Origin: Flavihumibacter soli
GTDB lineage: Bacteria; Bacteroidota; Bacteroidia; Sphingobacteriales; Sphingobacteriaceae
Direction: 5' to 3'
Assembly: GCF_010692725.1 (NCBI RefSeq)
Contig: NZ_JAAFZB010000096.1
Span: 186,001-250,000, forward strand
DNA length: 64,000 bases
The notes below the pieces were generated by a model, which ran no database searches, was not told the origin of the DNA, and was given only the letters and a program-made list of their open reading frames with translations. The position numbers and the translations under genes were made by a program. The stretch's first letter is position 1, and each line of letters begins with the position of its first letter. Positions 8,632 through 17,395 of the stretch are shown one piece after another.

Positions 8632-8658
8632 AAAGTGCAACACATTGATAGAATCGTT
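8632..8658 (+). promoter_or_regulatory. Shared 27-bp regulatory site, copy 4 (inverted)
   Basis: GTGCA (8635-8639), seven bases, then GATAGAAT (8647-8654), with half-sites AAAGTG and ATCGTT. It touches the stop codon of the DUF4239 gene at 8657. It lies about 190 bp upstream of the DUF4239 gene starting at 8444 but faces away from it; it is the only copy in that orientation relative to its nearest target. Confidence 0.55.
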
Positions 8659-9445
8659 ACTCCTCAAACAGGTCCAGCAATTCAACCATCTTCTGGTTGG
8701 CTCTGTCCATATTGATCAATCCGCTGCGTGGCCGGTCCAGATCAATGATGGTAAAAACAGTGCTTGATAACATAATGGCAAGTCCCATTACACCAATCCA
8801 GTCAATTTTATTCTTATTGTCATAACCAAGCAGGAATGCCGAGCAAAAGCAAAGAATAAAAAGAAAGTACATGATAGAATCCGGAATGGTACCCTCGCCC
8901 GCTGCTCTCCGCGTCGTGGTAATATCTATCATCTCATTTAACGCAGGCACCAGTTCGGAGGTTCTTGTGGTAATATTATCCACCTTTGCATACGCTGCCA
9001 TAATGGCCCATATTTCTTTCCCGATACTATCTGCCTTCTGATAGTTTTCCATTGTTTTCTCCATGTCCATTCCGGCCTGGTAATGTGCAATACGTGCCTC
9101 CACATATGCTTTAAAATTGGCCCGCAGCAATCGCCTTATACTGTCAGGATATATATCCGTTCTTAATACCGCGGTGCCGATACTGTTGACCTCCTCTATC
9201 ACTACTTTTCTCCTTGTATCAAACCTTGAATTCGACATGCCGAATGTAAATGCAAGCAATAAACCCAGTAAACCCAGCAGAGTACCGTTCAGCGTTCCGA
9301 GATCCTGGGTTTTGGTTTCCGGGTGTTTAAGAAGCGCCTTCCTTCTCAGCCGGTAACCTAACAGGTAAAAGGCAATGATCAGGATGAGTAAAATGAGAGC
9401 CGTCAGTATTGTAGGTGTTGCCTGCAGAATTGATAGTTTTTGCAT
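8657..9445 (-). CDS. DUF4239 (bestrophin-like) membrane protein, paralogue 2
   Basis: Encodes 262 aa. The layout matches the neighbour at 7641: TM near 12-32, TM near 52-70 followed by SRFDTRRKVVIEEVNSIG, a long soluble helix region, then two TMs near 190-210 and 215-235 and the phrase IDLDRPRSGLINMD. The RRK-VIEE-N and LDRP-G signatures are shared by all three copies in this window. It lies 61 bp downstream of the arylsulfatase on the same strand, so the sulfatase and this gene are probably co-transcribed from the site at 12009. Confidence 0.8.
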   Translation of the reverse strand: MQKLSILQATPTILTALILLILIIAFYLLGYRLRRKALLKHPETKTQDLGTLNGTLLGLLGLLLAFTFGMSNSRFDTRRKVVIEEVNSIGTAVLRTDIYPDSIRRLLRANFKAYVEARIAHYQAGMDMEKTMENYQKADSIGKEIWAIMAAYAKVDNITTRTSELVPALNEMIDITTTRRAAGEGTIPDSIMYFLFILCFCSAFLLGYDNKNKIDWIGVMGLAIMLSSTVFTIIDLDRPRSGLINMDRANQKMVELLDLFEE

Positions 9446-9506
9446 AAGCTATTTTTTAAGCTAACGACGGCGGCAAGCAAATGACAATACCCCTCGTCCT
9501 TTTTGA

Positions 9507-11882
9507 TTATTGCCGCGCCATGGCCACTCGTACGGCCTCCTCGGGTGAGATAAGGTGGTCAGAATTTTCAGCCGCATCGGCAATTGCGATCTGAACGCCC
9601 TTCACGCGGCCCGTGAACTTGTTCCCATGCGGGCCATAATCTTCAGACACGGGTGACCCTGTGTCCAGACCGACATCGCAACCATCGTCGGCGGAGAAAA
9701 TCATCGCCGTGGTGGCGGCGACTTTGCCCTCGCCGACCTTATTGCCATCAACAAACAGCGATACAGTACCTCCTTTGCCAAGTCCTCCGCCATCATAGGC
9801 AAACTCCATTCGTACCTGATGTGCGCCCGCGGACAATGAACTGTCTGCCCCGACATAGAAATAGTGCACGCCGAGCAGGTTGTAACAATACTTCAGCTTG
9901 CTGTCCTTCGCATAGAGGCTCCAGCCGCCAATATTCCCTCCCTGGGCAATGATCACTCCCTCGACTCCGCTATTGGGCACCTCAATCTCAGCGGTAACGG
10001 CGTGAGACTTGTTTTTAATGTTCAGTATCGAATTCTCCGACAGGCGCCCCATTCCCCCAAAAAGGAGTTGGGTATTTCCCTTGATCAAAACCGGTCTTCC
10101 AGCAAGATCCGGATTAATTCGTTCAGCCACCCGGTCATCGAGCGGGAGCACGTTGTAGCGGGTCGCCTCGATCAGCCATAAGCGCTGCATGTGGTGAAGC
10201 TTATCCGGCATCTCCTTAGCGAGATTGTTTGCCTGACTCCAGTCCTTGCTGGTATCATAAAGTTCCCAGTTATCGTCGTCGAAAGCCGGAACTTTTTCTC
10301 CGACGAGAACCCAGGGCGTCTTGTGCCGTGTCACGGCAGTCCAGCCCTTGTGATAGATACCCCGGTTACCGAACATCTCAAAGTATTGGGTCTCGTGTCG
10401 CTCAGCAGCCCCGGCATCGTTGAAGGAGTAGACCATACTAACACCTTCAATAGGTTTCTGCTGTATGCCATTCACTGAAACTGGCTCTGGAAGTCCGGCT
10501 GCTTCCAGGATAGTGGATGCGATGTCGATAACGTGATGGAATTGCGAACGGATCTCACCCTTTGCTTTGATGCCATTAGGCCAATGCACGATAGTTCCAT
10601 TGCGCGTCCCGCCCCAGTGCGAAGCAACCTGCTTGGTCCACTGGTAAGGCGTATTCATGGCATGCGCCCAACCCACCGCAAAGTGATTGTAGGATTCCGG
10701 CCCGCCAAGCTTATCAATCCTTTCCATCAGGAATTCAGGCGTCTCGAGGGCAGCAGCACCGTTGAAGTTGATCATCTCGTTGTAGGTGCCGTTCAGAGTG
10801 CCCTCAGCTGACGCTCCATTGTCGCCGATGATGTAATAAACCAGCGTGTCATCCAGAAGGTTGAGTTTTTCCAGGTTATCAAATAAGCGACCGATGTGGT
10901 GATCAGCATACTCCAAAAATCCCGCATACACTTCCATTTGACGGCCGAGTACAGGCTTGAGATCGTCCGGCATCTCGTCCCAGGAAGGAATTTCTTTATG
11001 GCGTTCGGTGAGCAGGCAGTCCGGCGGAATTACGCCCAGTTCCTTCTGGCGGGCAAAGATTTCTTCGCGAAGCTTGTCCCAACCGGCATCGAACTTACCC
11101 TTATACTTATCGGCCCAGTCGCTGGGAACGTGGTGCGGGGCGTGGGTGGCACCCGGTGCGAAGTATATGAAGAATGGCTTATCCGGGATGAGTGCCTTCT
11201 GCTGCCCGATCCATCCGATAGCCTTGTCGGTCATATCCTCCATAAAGTGGTAGCCTTCCTCAGGCGTCTTTTCCACTTCGATCGGTGTGGTGCCCTCGTA
11301 AAGCGAGGGATACCACTGATGCGCTTCGCCGCCGATGAATCCATAGAAATACTCAAAACCGCCGCCGCCGGTAGGCCATGCGTCGAAAGGCCCAGCGGGA
11401 CTCGTTTCCCATACTGGAACCTCATGACATTTGCCGAACTGAGCCGTCGCATAACCGTTCAATTTCAGTGTCCTGGCGATCGGAGAAACTGAATTAGGCA
11501 GTACCGAGCAGTAGCCTGGCGCGCCGCTCGCAATCTCGGTAATGCCGCCCATACCTACAGAGTGGTGGTTGCGTCCGGTTAGCAATGCCTGCCGTGTCGG
11601 TGAACACAGAGCCGTCGTATGAAAACGATTATATTTCAATCCGCCTGCTGCGAGCCGCACCGCGTTTGGTGTCTGGCAGGGGCCACCAAATGCGCTTGAT
11701 GCGCCGAAGCCCACGTCGTCAAGCAAAATTACCAAAACGTTGGGAGCTCCCTTCGGTGGCCGCAACTGCGCGATCGGCGGATTTTTAGTATCCGGGTCTT
11801 TCGCGTCATAGGTGACCAAATTAGGACGAATGGTGTTCGGCATCGGAAGATGCGACCGGTGATTATTATCTGGTGGACTCAT
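9507..11882 (-). CDS. Large arylsulfatase, no signal peptide
   Basis: Encodes 791 aa. The sulfatase signature is CSPTR (Cys93 is the residue normally oxidised to formylglycine), preceded by the metal-binding LLDDVGFG (Asp55-Asp56) and followed by LTGR. A DNG triplet (IIGDNGASAEG) marks the second metal-site region. The first ~560 residues are the catalytic fold; the C-terminal ~200 are beta-rich. There is no signal peptide, so it should act in the cytoplasm on imported sulfate esters, unlike most Bacteroidota sulfatases, which are exported. By eye the gene is richer in G+C than its neighbours and resembles the long sulfatases of Proteobacteria, which suggests acquisition by transfer. No formylglycine-generating enzyme is in the window. 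A shared regulatory site lies about 130 bp upstream. Confidence 0.88.
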   Translation of the reverse strand: MSPPDNNHRSHLPMPNTIRPNLVTYDAKDPDTKNPPIAQLRPPKGAPNVLVILLDDVGFGASSAFGGPCQTPNAVRLAAGGLKYNRFHTTALCSPTRQALLTGRNHHSVGMGGITEIASGAPGYCSVLPNSVSPIARTLKLNGYATAQFGKCHEVPVWETSPAGPFDAWPTGGGGFEYFYGFIGGEAHQWYPSLYEGTTPIEVEKTPEEGYHFMEDMTDKAIGWIGQQKALIPDKPFFIYFAPGATHAPHHVPSDWADKYKGKFDAGWDKLREEIFARQKELGVIPPDCLLTERHKEIPSWDEMPDDLKPVLGRQMEVYAGFLEYADHHIGRLFDNLEKLNLLDDTLVYYIIGDNGASAEGTLNGTYNEMINFNGAAALETPEFLMERIDKLGGPESYNHFAVGWAHAMNTPYQWTKQVASHWGGTRNGTIVHWPNGIKAKGEIRSQFHHVIDIASTILEAAGLPEPVSVNGIQQKPIEGVSMVYSFNDAGAAERHETQYFEMFGNRGIYHKGWTAVTRHKTPWVLVGEKVPAFDDDNWELYDTSKDWSQANNLAKEMPDKLHHMQRLWLIEATRYNVLPLDDRVAERINPDLAGRPVLIKGNTQLLFGGMGRLSENSILNIKNKSHAVTAEIEVPNSGVEGVIIAQGGNIGGWSLYAKDSKLKYCYNLLGVHYFYVGADSSLSAGAHQVRMEFAYDGGGLGKGGTVSLFVDGNKVGEGKVAATTAMIFSADDGCDVGLDTGSPVSEDYGPHGNKFTGRVKGVQIAIADAAENSDHLISPEEAVRVAMARQ

Positions 11883-12008
11883 TTACATATCTCCTTACCT
11901 GTTGAATGTGGACAAATTGTTAAGCCTTGAACTAAGCAAGGCTCCAGGGATGGAAGCCCATTTTAGACTTAACATGTAAAATTAAAGGCGAAGACTTTAG
12001 CCGTATTA

Positions 12009-12035
12009 CATCATTCTATCTGTTTATTGCACGAT
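12009..12035 (-). promoter_or_regulatory. Shared 27-bp regulatory site, copy 5
   Basis: On the minus strand: ATCGTG, then GTGCA (12028-12032) overlapping it, seven bases ATAAACA, GATAGAAT (12013-12020) and ATGATG, with half-sites 21 bp apart. It lies about 130 bp upstream of the arylsulfatase ATG and points towards it. Confidence 0.7.
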
Positions 12036-12084
12036 GATATGTATCGATTAAAACAGCTTTTCTAAATTAAACGGAGGGCGACTT

Positions 12085-12894
12085 TCAGTCAGGCTGTGCT
12101 GTTGTGTCCACACCTGATCCAGCATTCATTTCTCGCAGTACATTTATCAGGGGCTGTTGCGTAACCGGCATCAGTTTGTCGCCCGGGTGATCAAGCGCAG
12201 CGATCAGCGCAATAACCAATGAGAATGAGATCGCCAGGACCGGCGTTACACGGGACCTCCGCGATTCTGCAATCGCTGTATGGTAACCCACGCCGAGCAT
12301 GCCCAGTATCAACAAACTCAGAAGTACTGCCCAAATGGTTGAGGGAATCCGCGATTGTAAGCCTACATTCACACGCATCGCATGGAGATCAGCGATTTCG
12401 TTCACCGATTCAACAAACAGCGCCCCGATATCCGAGTTCAGATCGGTTTTGCCATGTATCACAGCTATTTCCCAAAGCTGTTGCTGCATACGTATTGCAT
12501 CCCCCAGGGCCTTTCTTACTACTTCAGGATCGCGAACCTGTCCCACAGTGACCCTGTGCTTCAAATATTCTTTCAGCAGCTCCTTTGTTTTGCCCTGGTC
12601 CGGCTCCGGAAGAAAATCTGCACGATGCCAGGTTGTGCGGATCGCATTTGCCTCTTCCCGCACGAGTTCCTTTTTTATATCATAGCGGTCGGAGACGATA
12701 CTAAACGTGAACGCTAGCATAAAGGCCTGGAGCCCGAGAATAACACCTGAAATAGCCGAAGCAGGTGATTCCCGCTCGTCGTACTTTCTGAGGCGAACCT
12801 TGCTCCCTAGCCGGAATCCGATCTCGACTGAGATCAGCACTATGGCTATAGATACCAGAAAAAGTACCCAGACCGGGACTATGTCTATGATCAT
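12085..12894 (-). CDS. DUF4239 (bestrophin-like) membrane protein, paralogue 3
   Basis: Encodes 269 aa. TM segments are near residues 8-28, 50-66, 185-205 and 215-235. The post-TM2 phrase SDRYDIKKELVREEANAIRT matches the family, and ALDHPGDKLMPV replaces the LDRP phrase of the other two copies, a divergent feature. The acidic/Ala-rich C-terminus ends NAGSGVDTTAQPD. The gene has its own upstream site (12979-13005, about 85 bp from the ATG). The downstream neighbour is the sulfatase, 200 bp away behind a further site copy, so the two are probably separate but co-regulated units. Confidence 0.8.
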   Translation of the reverse strand: MIIDIVPVWVLFLVSIAIVLISVEIGFRLGSKVRLRKYDERESPASAISGVILGLQAFMLAFTFSIVSDRYDIKKELVREEANAIRTTWHRADFLPEPDQGKTKELLKEYLKHRVTVGQVRDPEVVRKALGDAIRMQQQLWEIAVIHGKTDLNSDIGALFVESVNEIADLHAMRVNVGLQSRIPSTIWAVLLSLLILGMLGVGYHTAIAESRRSRVTPVLAISFSLVIALIAALDHPGDKLMPVTQQPLINVLREMNAGSGVDTTAQPD

Positions 12895-12978
12895 ATCAGG
12901 CCCCTCATAGCCACGGCCTAAAGCGCATTGGCCTTCGGAGGCAAAACAAATTTAAAGACACGGGCCTATGCCGAATAA

Positions 12979-13005
12979 CAGCATTCTATCAGTTTATTGC
13001 ACGAT
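12979..13005 (-). promoter_or_regulatory. Shared 27-bp regulatory site, copy 6
   Basis: On the minus strand: ATCGTG (13000-13005), GTGCA, seven bases ATAAACT, GATAGAAT (12983-12990) and ATGCTG. It is nearly identical to copy 5. It lies about 85 bp upstream of the DUF4239 gene at 12894. The divergent DUF481 gene starts 110 bp away on the other side and might also be affected. Confidence 0.7.
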
Positions 13006-13114
13006 GTTATGTAAAGACTTTAACGGACCGGAACAAATCCTCTTACAAGAATTTAATTATTATTTTTAATAGTAAATACCTCCAGATTTATAAACCTCGT
13101 TTTAGTTTTTGGCT

Positions 13115-14122
13115 ATGTGCAAAGCCGGATTGAAGATTTCTATGCTGATCATTCTGCAAATGATGTCCCTTATCGCGCAGGCACAAAAAACGGATAAGGT
13201 TTCCCTTAAGAACGGCGATGTAGTTACGGGTGAAATAAAAAGCCTCAAGTTTGCCAAGCTCAGTTTTGATATGACCGGGCCGGGTACCATTCAGATAAAA
13301 TGGGAGGAAGTAATAAAAATAAAATCAAATAAAACCTACCAGGTAACAATGCATAACGGTGAGGTGCACATCACCAGCCTCGACAGCTTTTTTTTAGAAA
13401 GACCACAAATCAACCTGAACGATATTGTGGAAATAGTTCGGATCAAAAAGAAATTTTTTAACAGGCTTTATGGCGATGTCAGCCTGGGCTTTAACTATGC
13501 TAAATCAAATGATAATCTCCAGTTCAACTTCAACGGTTCCACCACTTACCGCAGACCAAAAATAGAGACGACTTTTAAACTAAACTCTGTCATTACGAAC
13601 ACCTCGGTGGATAGTTTTCTTTCAAAAAAACAGAGTGCTGCAATAGACGATTACAGAAGACTAAAAAAAAGTTACTATATAAACACTGTATTAGGGTGGC
13701 AGCAAAATACGGAACTCGGCCTGGATAACCGTTTCCTGCTATCTCTTGCGGGTGGAAAAATTGCAGTTAATAATAACCGGCGGCGGCTATTAAGCGGAGC
13801 AGGGCTCAATTTTACCCGGGAACAATCCAGTGGGGATGCCTCTTATGAAAGTAACCTTGAGGGACTACTGGTCGTCCAGTTTAAAGAATTTCGTTATACA
13901 ACTCCAAACATTTCCATTGATGCAAGACTTGCCCTTCTTCCGGGCCTTTCAAACTGGGGCAGTGTCAGAATGGATTTCGAACTAAATTCAAAGATTGAAA
14001 TTTTTAAAGATTTTAATGTCGGGCTAAACATTTATGATGACTTTGATAATCAACCGCCAGCCGGCTCATCTCAAAACGACTTTGGTATAAACTTTACTCT
14101 CGGGTATCAGTTCGGGAAATAA
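13115..14122 (+). CDS. DUF481 outer-membrane protein
   Basis: Encodes 335 aa from the ATG at 13115; a TTG two codons earlier is less likely. The signal peptide is followed by AQAQKTDKVSL. Residues ~25-105 form a small beta domain (LKNGDVVTGEIKSLKFAKLS, then WEEVIKIKSNKTYQV), typical of the soluble N-terminal repeat of YdiY/DUF481 proteins. The remaining 230 residues are antiparallel strands of a salt-stress-induced outer-membrane type barrel ending FTLGYQFGK. Function is unknown; DUF481 members are envelope proteins. It is divergent from the DUF4239 gene at 12894, and convergent with the channel gene 41 bp beyond its stop. Confidence 0.75.
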   Translation: MCKAGLKISMLIILQMMSLIAQAQKTDKVSLKNGDVVTGEIKSLKFAKLSFDMTGPGTIQIKWEEVIKIKSNKTYQVTMHNGEVHITSLDSFFLERPQINLNDIVEIVRIKKKFFNRLYGDVSLGFNYAKSNDNLQFNFNGSTTYRRPKIETTFKLNSVITNTSVDSFLSKKQSAAIDDYRRLKKSYYINTVLGWQQNTELGLDNRFLLSLAGGKIAVNNNRRRLLSGAGLNFTREQSSGDASYESNLEGLLVVQFKEFRYTTPNISIDARLALLPGLSNWGSVRMDFELNSKIEIFKDFNVGLNIYDDFDNQPPAGSSQNDFGINFTLGYQFGK

Positions 14123-14163
14123 CCTGTTTGCAAACCTTATTTTCCATTAAACCCGTTTTAGCC

Positions 14164-14838
14164 TTATTTCTTCTGGCCCTGACTTGCATATTTACCCACC
14201 AGCATCGCAATAATGACGGTAATATACATCTGTCCGGTAATACCCGTGGCCATGGATGCTGATTTTGCAATCGGGCTTACCGGCATTACATCACCATGGG
14301 TAGCTGTCGTAAATACACCAAAACCATAATACAGGTACTCGTTAAAATTGGATAACAGCTCATCACTGGTCTCAACAGAGCTTTGAAAATGATAGGCCGC
14401 CGGATCAAAAACCATTATCAGGGCTATGATCACGGAATAAAACGTTCCAATAAGCAGGTATCCGTTTATAGATTCCAATATCACAATACTGGTAACGGTT
14501 TTTGAAGAAGCAGCGTGTTTAACAAGCAGGATTGCTATGGTAATATATAAACAGATAACCACTGATTTGGAAATCCCATTTAAAACAATGCCGCCGCTTG
14601 CTATATATGTCCATTGCAATACGATAGCAGCCACAACAAACCATCGCAAATACCGGCGATGCTTTTTATCAATACAAAAAAGGGCGGAAATAAGGATACC
14701 ACCGATACCGAATTGATAAAGCACCATTTGAACCGTTTGCGGGAATAGCATCACAAAAAAAATTGTCAGAAATAAAAATACCATCAGGACAATATTGGCG
14801 ACAGTCAGGGTATAACGGCGGATGAATTTAAGTTCCAT
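14164..14838 (-). CDS. Ion-channel-like protein with unusual filter
   Basis: Encodes 224 aa. Hydrophobic segments are near 13-33, 36-55, 62-80, 88-108, 120-145 and 195-215, with a pore-helix region LSNFNEYLYYGFGVF just before the filter. The sequence at the selectivity-filter position is TATHGD (178-183) instead of the K+-channel signature TxGYGD. The placement of a pore loop between the last two TMs matches the two-TM potassium channel family (Ion_trans_2). With His in place of Gly-Tyr, selectivity is uncertain. It lies downstream of the carbonic anhydrase gene (99 bp) on the same strand. Confidence 0.65.
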   Translation of the reverse strand: MELKFIRRYTLTVANIVLMVFLFLTIFFVMLFPQTVQMVLYQFGIGGILISALFCIDKKHRRYLRWFVVAAIVLQWTYIASGGIVLNGISKSVVICLYITIAILLVKHAASSKTVTSIVILESINGYLLIGTFYSVIIALIMVFDPAAYHFQSSVETSDELLSNFNEYLYYGFGVFTTATHGDVMPVSPIAKSASMATGITGQMYITVIIAMLVGKYASQGQKK

Positions 14839-14937
14839 AATAGCTTCGGATAAAAATATTCGCCTGTTTTAAGCTTAAATTACTAATTCATACTGGATAT
14901 CTGGAGGGGCTTATAGAACCGGAAGAAAGTCAAATGC

Positions 14938-15786
14938 TTAATTTTTAGAACTTAAAGTTTCAATGGTAAGCATCCTCCCATTCAGTGCCTGGACAGGGCG
15001 GTTATTATTTTTCAGTCGGGATGAAAACGCGCTCAACTGTTCCATGCTCATTGCAACCGGGTTCGTCAGTACCAGCCACTGCACATTTTCGGAACAGGGT
15101 GGCGTGGTCAGTGATCCGATATAGTGCCAGGCAGAGAGAATCTCAGGAATATTCATGCTTACATCTATGCTCACGCTATCATGTGTTTTTCTCTCACCCG
15201 CGGCATTCGGCAGGTATTTAATAAGTTGATCAAAATTGGAATTGTGTTTACCCTCCTGCACCAGTACACCAATTACCGCCAAGCTTTTATCATCGGCCTC
15301 GTGTACCAGATGGATTTCCATCGGGTAATGTTTCCCGTTAATTGTATGTTCGCTCGGTGTGTGAAAATGAAATTGTTTCAGGTGATATACTTTGCCGCTG
15401 TATGTAATCGTACTTCCTTCATGGGGGGTAACCTGTATGGTATGCCCGTTATTGATCAACTCTTCCACATGCTCGTGATGGGCAATTTCCAGCGGCGTTT
15501 TTTTGTAATCGATACGCCATTCGGCAGAACCTTTGACTGCGTCAGACAAGATGTTTACAGGTGACTGTGATTTGCCAGACCCACAGAGTGCATAAACCGG
15601 CGACAATTCAGCCCAGCCTGCCGGGCCGCCTTCTTCCGAATAACTCCAATGTGCCGGCCGTTCAGACTGTATCGACGCAGAGTCTGCAGATGCGTTTTCT
15701 TCCTCCCCTGCTCGTTTTGAATTGCAGGACAACATACAGGCAAGAATAAACACAAGCCCCATATGTGAAAATCTTATTTGATTCAT
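14938..15786 (-). CDS. cah: Alpha-type carbonic anhydrase lipoprotein
   Basis: Encodes 282 aa from the ATG at 15786 (MNQIRFSHMGLVFILACMLSC), chosen because it gives a lipoprotein signal with Cys21. The enzyme interconverts CO2 and bicarbonate. The zinc ligands are visible: QFHFHTPSEH gives His140 and His142, and EIHLVH gives His159. HWSY, KSQSPVNI and LTTPPCSENVQW are further alpha-class signatures; Cys68 and the Cys of PPCSENV can form the usual disulfide. It should be tethered in the periplasm or outer membrane, where alpha-CAs buffer the periplasm against acid (known from Helicobacter). It follows the DUF2252 gene by 70 bp, likely in one unit. No site copy lies immediately upstream. Confidence 0.93.
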   Translation of the reverse strand: MNQIRFSHMGLVFILACMLSCNSKRAGEEENASADSASIQSERPAHWSYSEEGGPAGWAELSPVYALCGSGKSQSPVNILSDAVKGSAEWRIDYKKTPLEIAHHEHVEELINNGHTIQVTPHEGSTITYSGKVYHLKQFHFHTPSEHTINGKHYPMEIHLVHEADDKSLAVIGVLVQEGKHNSNFDQLIKYLPNAAGERKTHDSVSIDVSMNIPEILSAWHYIGSLTTPPCSENVQWLVLTNPVAMSMEQLSAFSSRLKNNNRPVQALNGRMLTIETLSSKN

Positions 15787-15856
15787 GGTATTCTTTGGTT
15801 GAAAGTATATTATCAAAATCCCCGATAGCGACCGACATGAGTTCTAAACATTATGA

Positions 15857-17254
15857 TCACTCGCTTACAGCTGCTATTTTTACCCGTCCGCTTTTTCCAG
15901 CTTCAACCAGGGCCTGGTAATCGTTTTCAGTCTGTTCAGCATATGCAAAAGCAAACTGAACCAGTGCTTCCTCAAATTCATCGCCACGGCCAATGTAGCC
16001 CGAGATCATGGCTGCATCACCCGATTTCGCATGGGCCAGTGCCAGCGCCCAGGCGCACAAGGAACAATAGTGCGAAATATTTGCAAAGTCCAGCTTTGAC
16101 GGATCAAACTCAGCACCGCCTTTCATATCACGCAATTGCCGTATGTAAAAATGTTTGCCTGACTGTTCACCCCAGCCAAGAAAAATATCGGGCGCAGCCT
16201 GGAGCAGCCTCTGTCCCTGTACCACCCGCTGGCCGTGATTTTTATAAACTGATCTGGAAAGAAATGGTTCCATCACCGATCGTTCTGCTTCTTTTACCTG
16301 GAGGAATAGAGGATCGCCGGCATTGTTTCCAATAAGAAAAATGATCCAGCTTCTTGTACCCACGCTGCCCACACCAACAACTTTTCTTGCGACATCTACA
16401 ATCCGATAATGCTGAAGGAGGTTTTTCCGGTCGTCTCCAATGGACAGGAAATAAGATTCAAGTAATATGGCCAATGCTTCTTCGATTGGCACGCCAGCCT
16501 GTGTATGGGTTTCATGCACAATAAATGGGGGATCATCACGCAGGCGGTATTCCTGGTCAACGATGTCGGTAAGTTTACCGAGTACCTGCATATGTGTACG
16601 GGTGCGGGCTTTGCCGGTCATTTTTTTTAAGGCTTTCTGTTGTGCAGGCGGAAGGGTTTTCAGGATGTCTTTTTCACTGATAGTGGCGTACCATAATTCC
16701 ATGCTTCCCATATTGGCATATTCCTTCATCCTTTTCCGATAAGAATTTAGTGCTACACGAACTGCGTTTATAGTAGAACGTTTATCGACTCCCAAAAACC
16801 TGCAGCTGGGCACTATACTTGCGACCAGCCGTTTTAGATCCCACTCCCAGGGCCCCGGAAGTGTTTCATCAAAATCATTGATGCCGAAAATAAGATTACG
16901 TTCCACAGAAGCGAATATGCCAAAGTTTGCAACATGCATATCCCCACATGCCTGCACTTGAATGCCTGTGGTTTCGCCGTTTGCAGACAGATCGGCTGCC
17001 ATGATGGCTGCAGCACCCCTAAGGAATGCAAAGGGGGAAGTAAGCATTCTTGCATACCTTACAGGAACCAGGTGTTTAAGGCGCGTTTTACCCTGCTTTT
17101 CTAAAATGGAAACAGGGTCAGCGCGGTTCGCCGCGGGTTTATAAATACCCTGTAGATGATGCGGAATTTTTGTACGCAGCGCCTTGCCTGCTGCAATTCG
17201 TTCTTCCACACTTAAGGGCTTTGAGCGAAAACCAGGTAAGAGGTCAGTTCTCAT
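15857..17254 (-). CDS. DUF2252 family protein
   Basis: Encodes 465 aa. Recognisable DUF2252 phrases are RYARMLTSPFAFLRGAA, then QACGDMHVANFGIF, INDFDETLPGPWEWDLKRL and a C-terminal ALALAHAKSGDAAMISGYIG. The H-x-x-N and D-F-D-E motifs resemble the catalytic loops of kinase-like (aminoglycoside-phosphotransferase-like) folds, so a phosphotransferase role is possible but unproven. There is no signal peptide, so it is cytoplasmic. It lies 70 bp upstream of the carbonic anhydrase on the same strand, and 141 bp downstream of an outer-membrane protein gene. Confidence 0.88.
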   Translation of the reverse strand: MRTDLLPGFRSKPLSVEERIAAGKALRTKIPHHLQGIYKPAANRADPVSILEKQGKTRLKHLVPVRYARMLTSPFAFLRGAAAIMAADLSANGETTGIQVQACGDMHVANFGIFASVERNLIFGINDFDETLPGPWEWDLKRLVASIVPSCRFLGVDKRSTINAVRVALNSYRKRMKEYANMGSMELWYATISEKDILKTLPPAQQKALKKMTGKARTRTHMQVLGKLTDIVDQEYRLRDDPPFIVHETHTQAGVPIEEALAILLESYFLSIGDDRKNLLQHYRIVDVARKVVGVGSVGTRSWIIFLIGNNAGDPLFLQVKEAERSVMEPFLSRSVYKNHGQRVVQGQRLLQAAPDIFLGWGEQSGKHFYIRQLRDMKGGAEFDPSKLDFANISHYCSLCAWALALAHAKSGDAAMISGYIGRGDEFEEALVQFAFAYAEQTENDYQALVEAGKSGRVKIAAVSE

Positions 17255-17395
17255 AACAATAATTTTTAAGATGAAAATGCTCGATTATTATACTTAAGCT
17301 CTAAAAACAACCGGCTGGTTGTAAGGGGAGACCATTTAGGGCCAATTTCTTTTACCACTCTATTTGGATTAAAGCTGATGAATTCCATTCCCTTA

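Noticed and set aside
10896-11492. 198-codon plus-strand open frame inside the sulfatase gene
   Set aside because: It is antisense to strongly conserved sulfatase motifs; the high G+C of this gene leaves long open frames on the other strand.
15853-16335. 160-codon plus-strand frame opposite DUF2252
   Set aside because: It runs through conserved DUF2252 coding sequence on the opposite strand and has no protein-like pattern.
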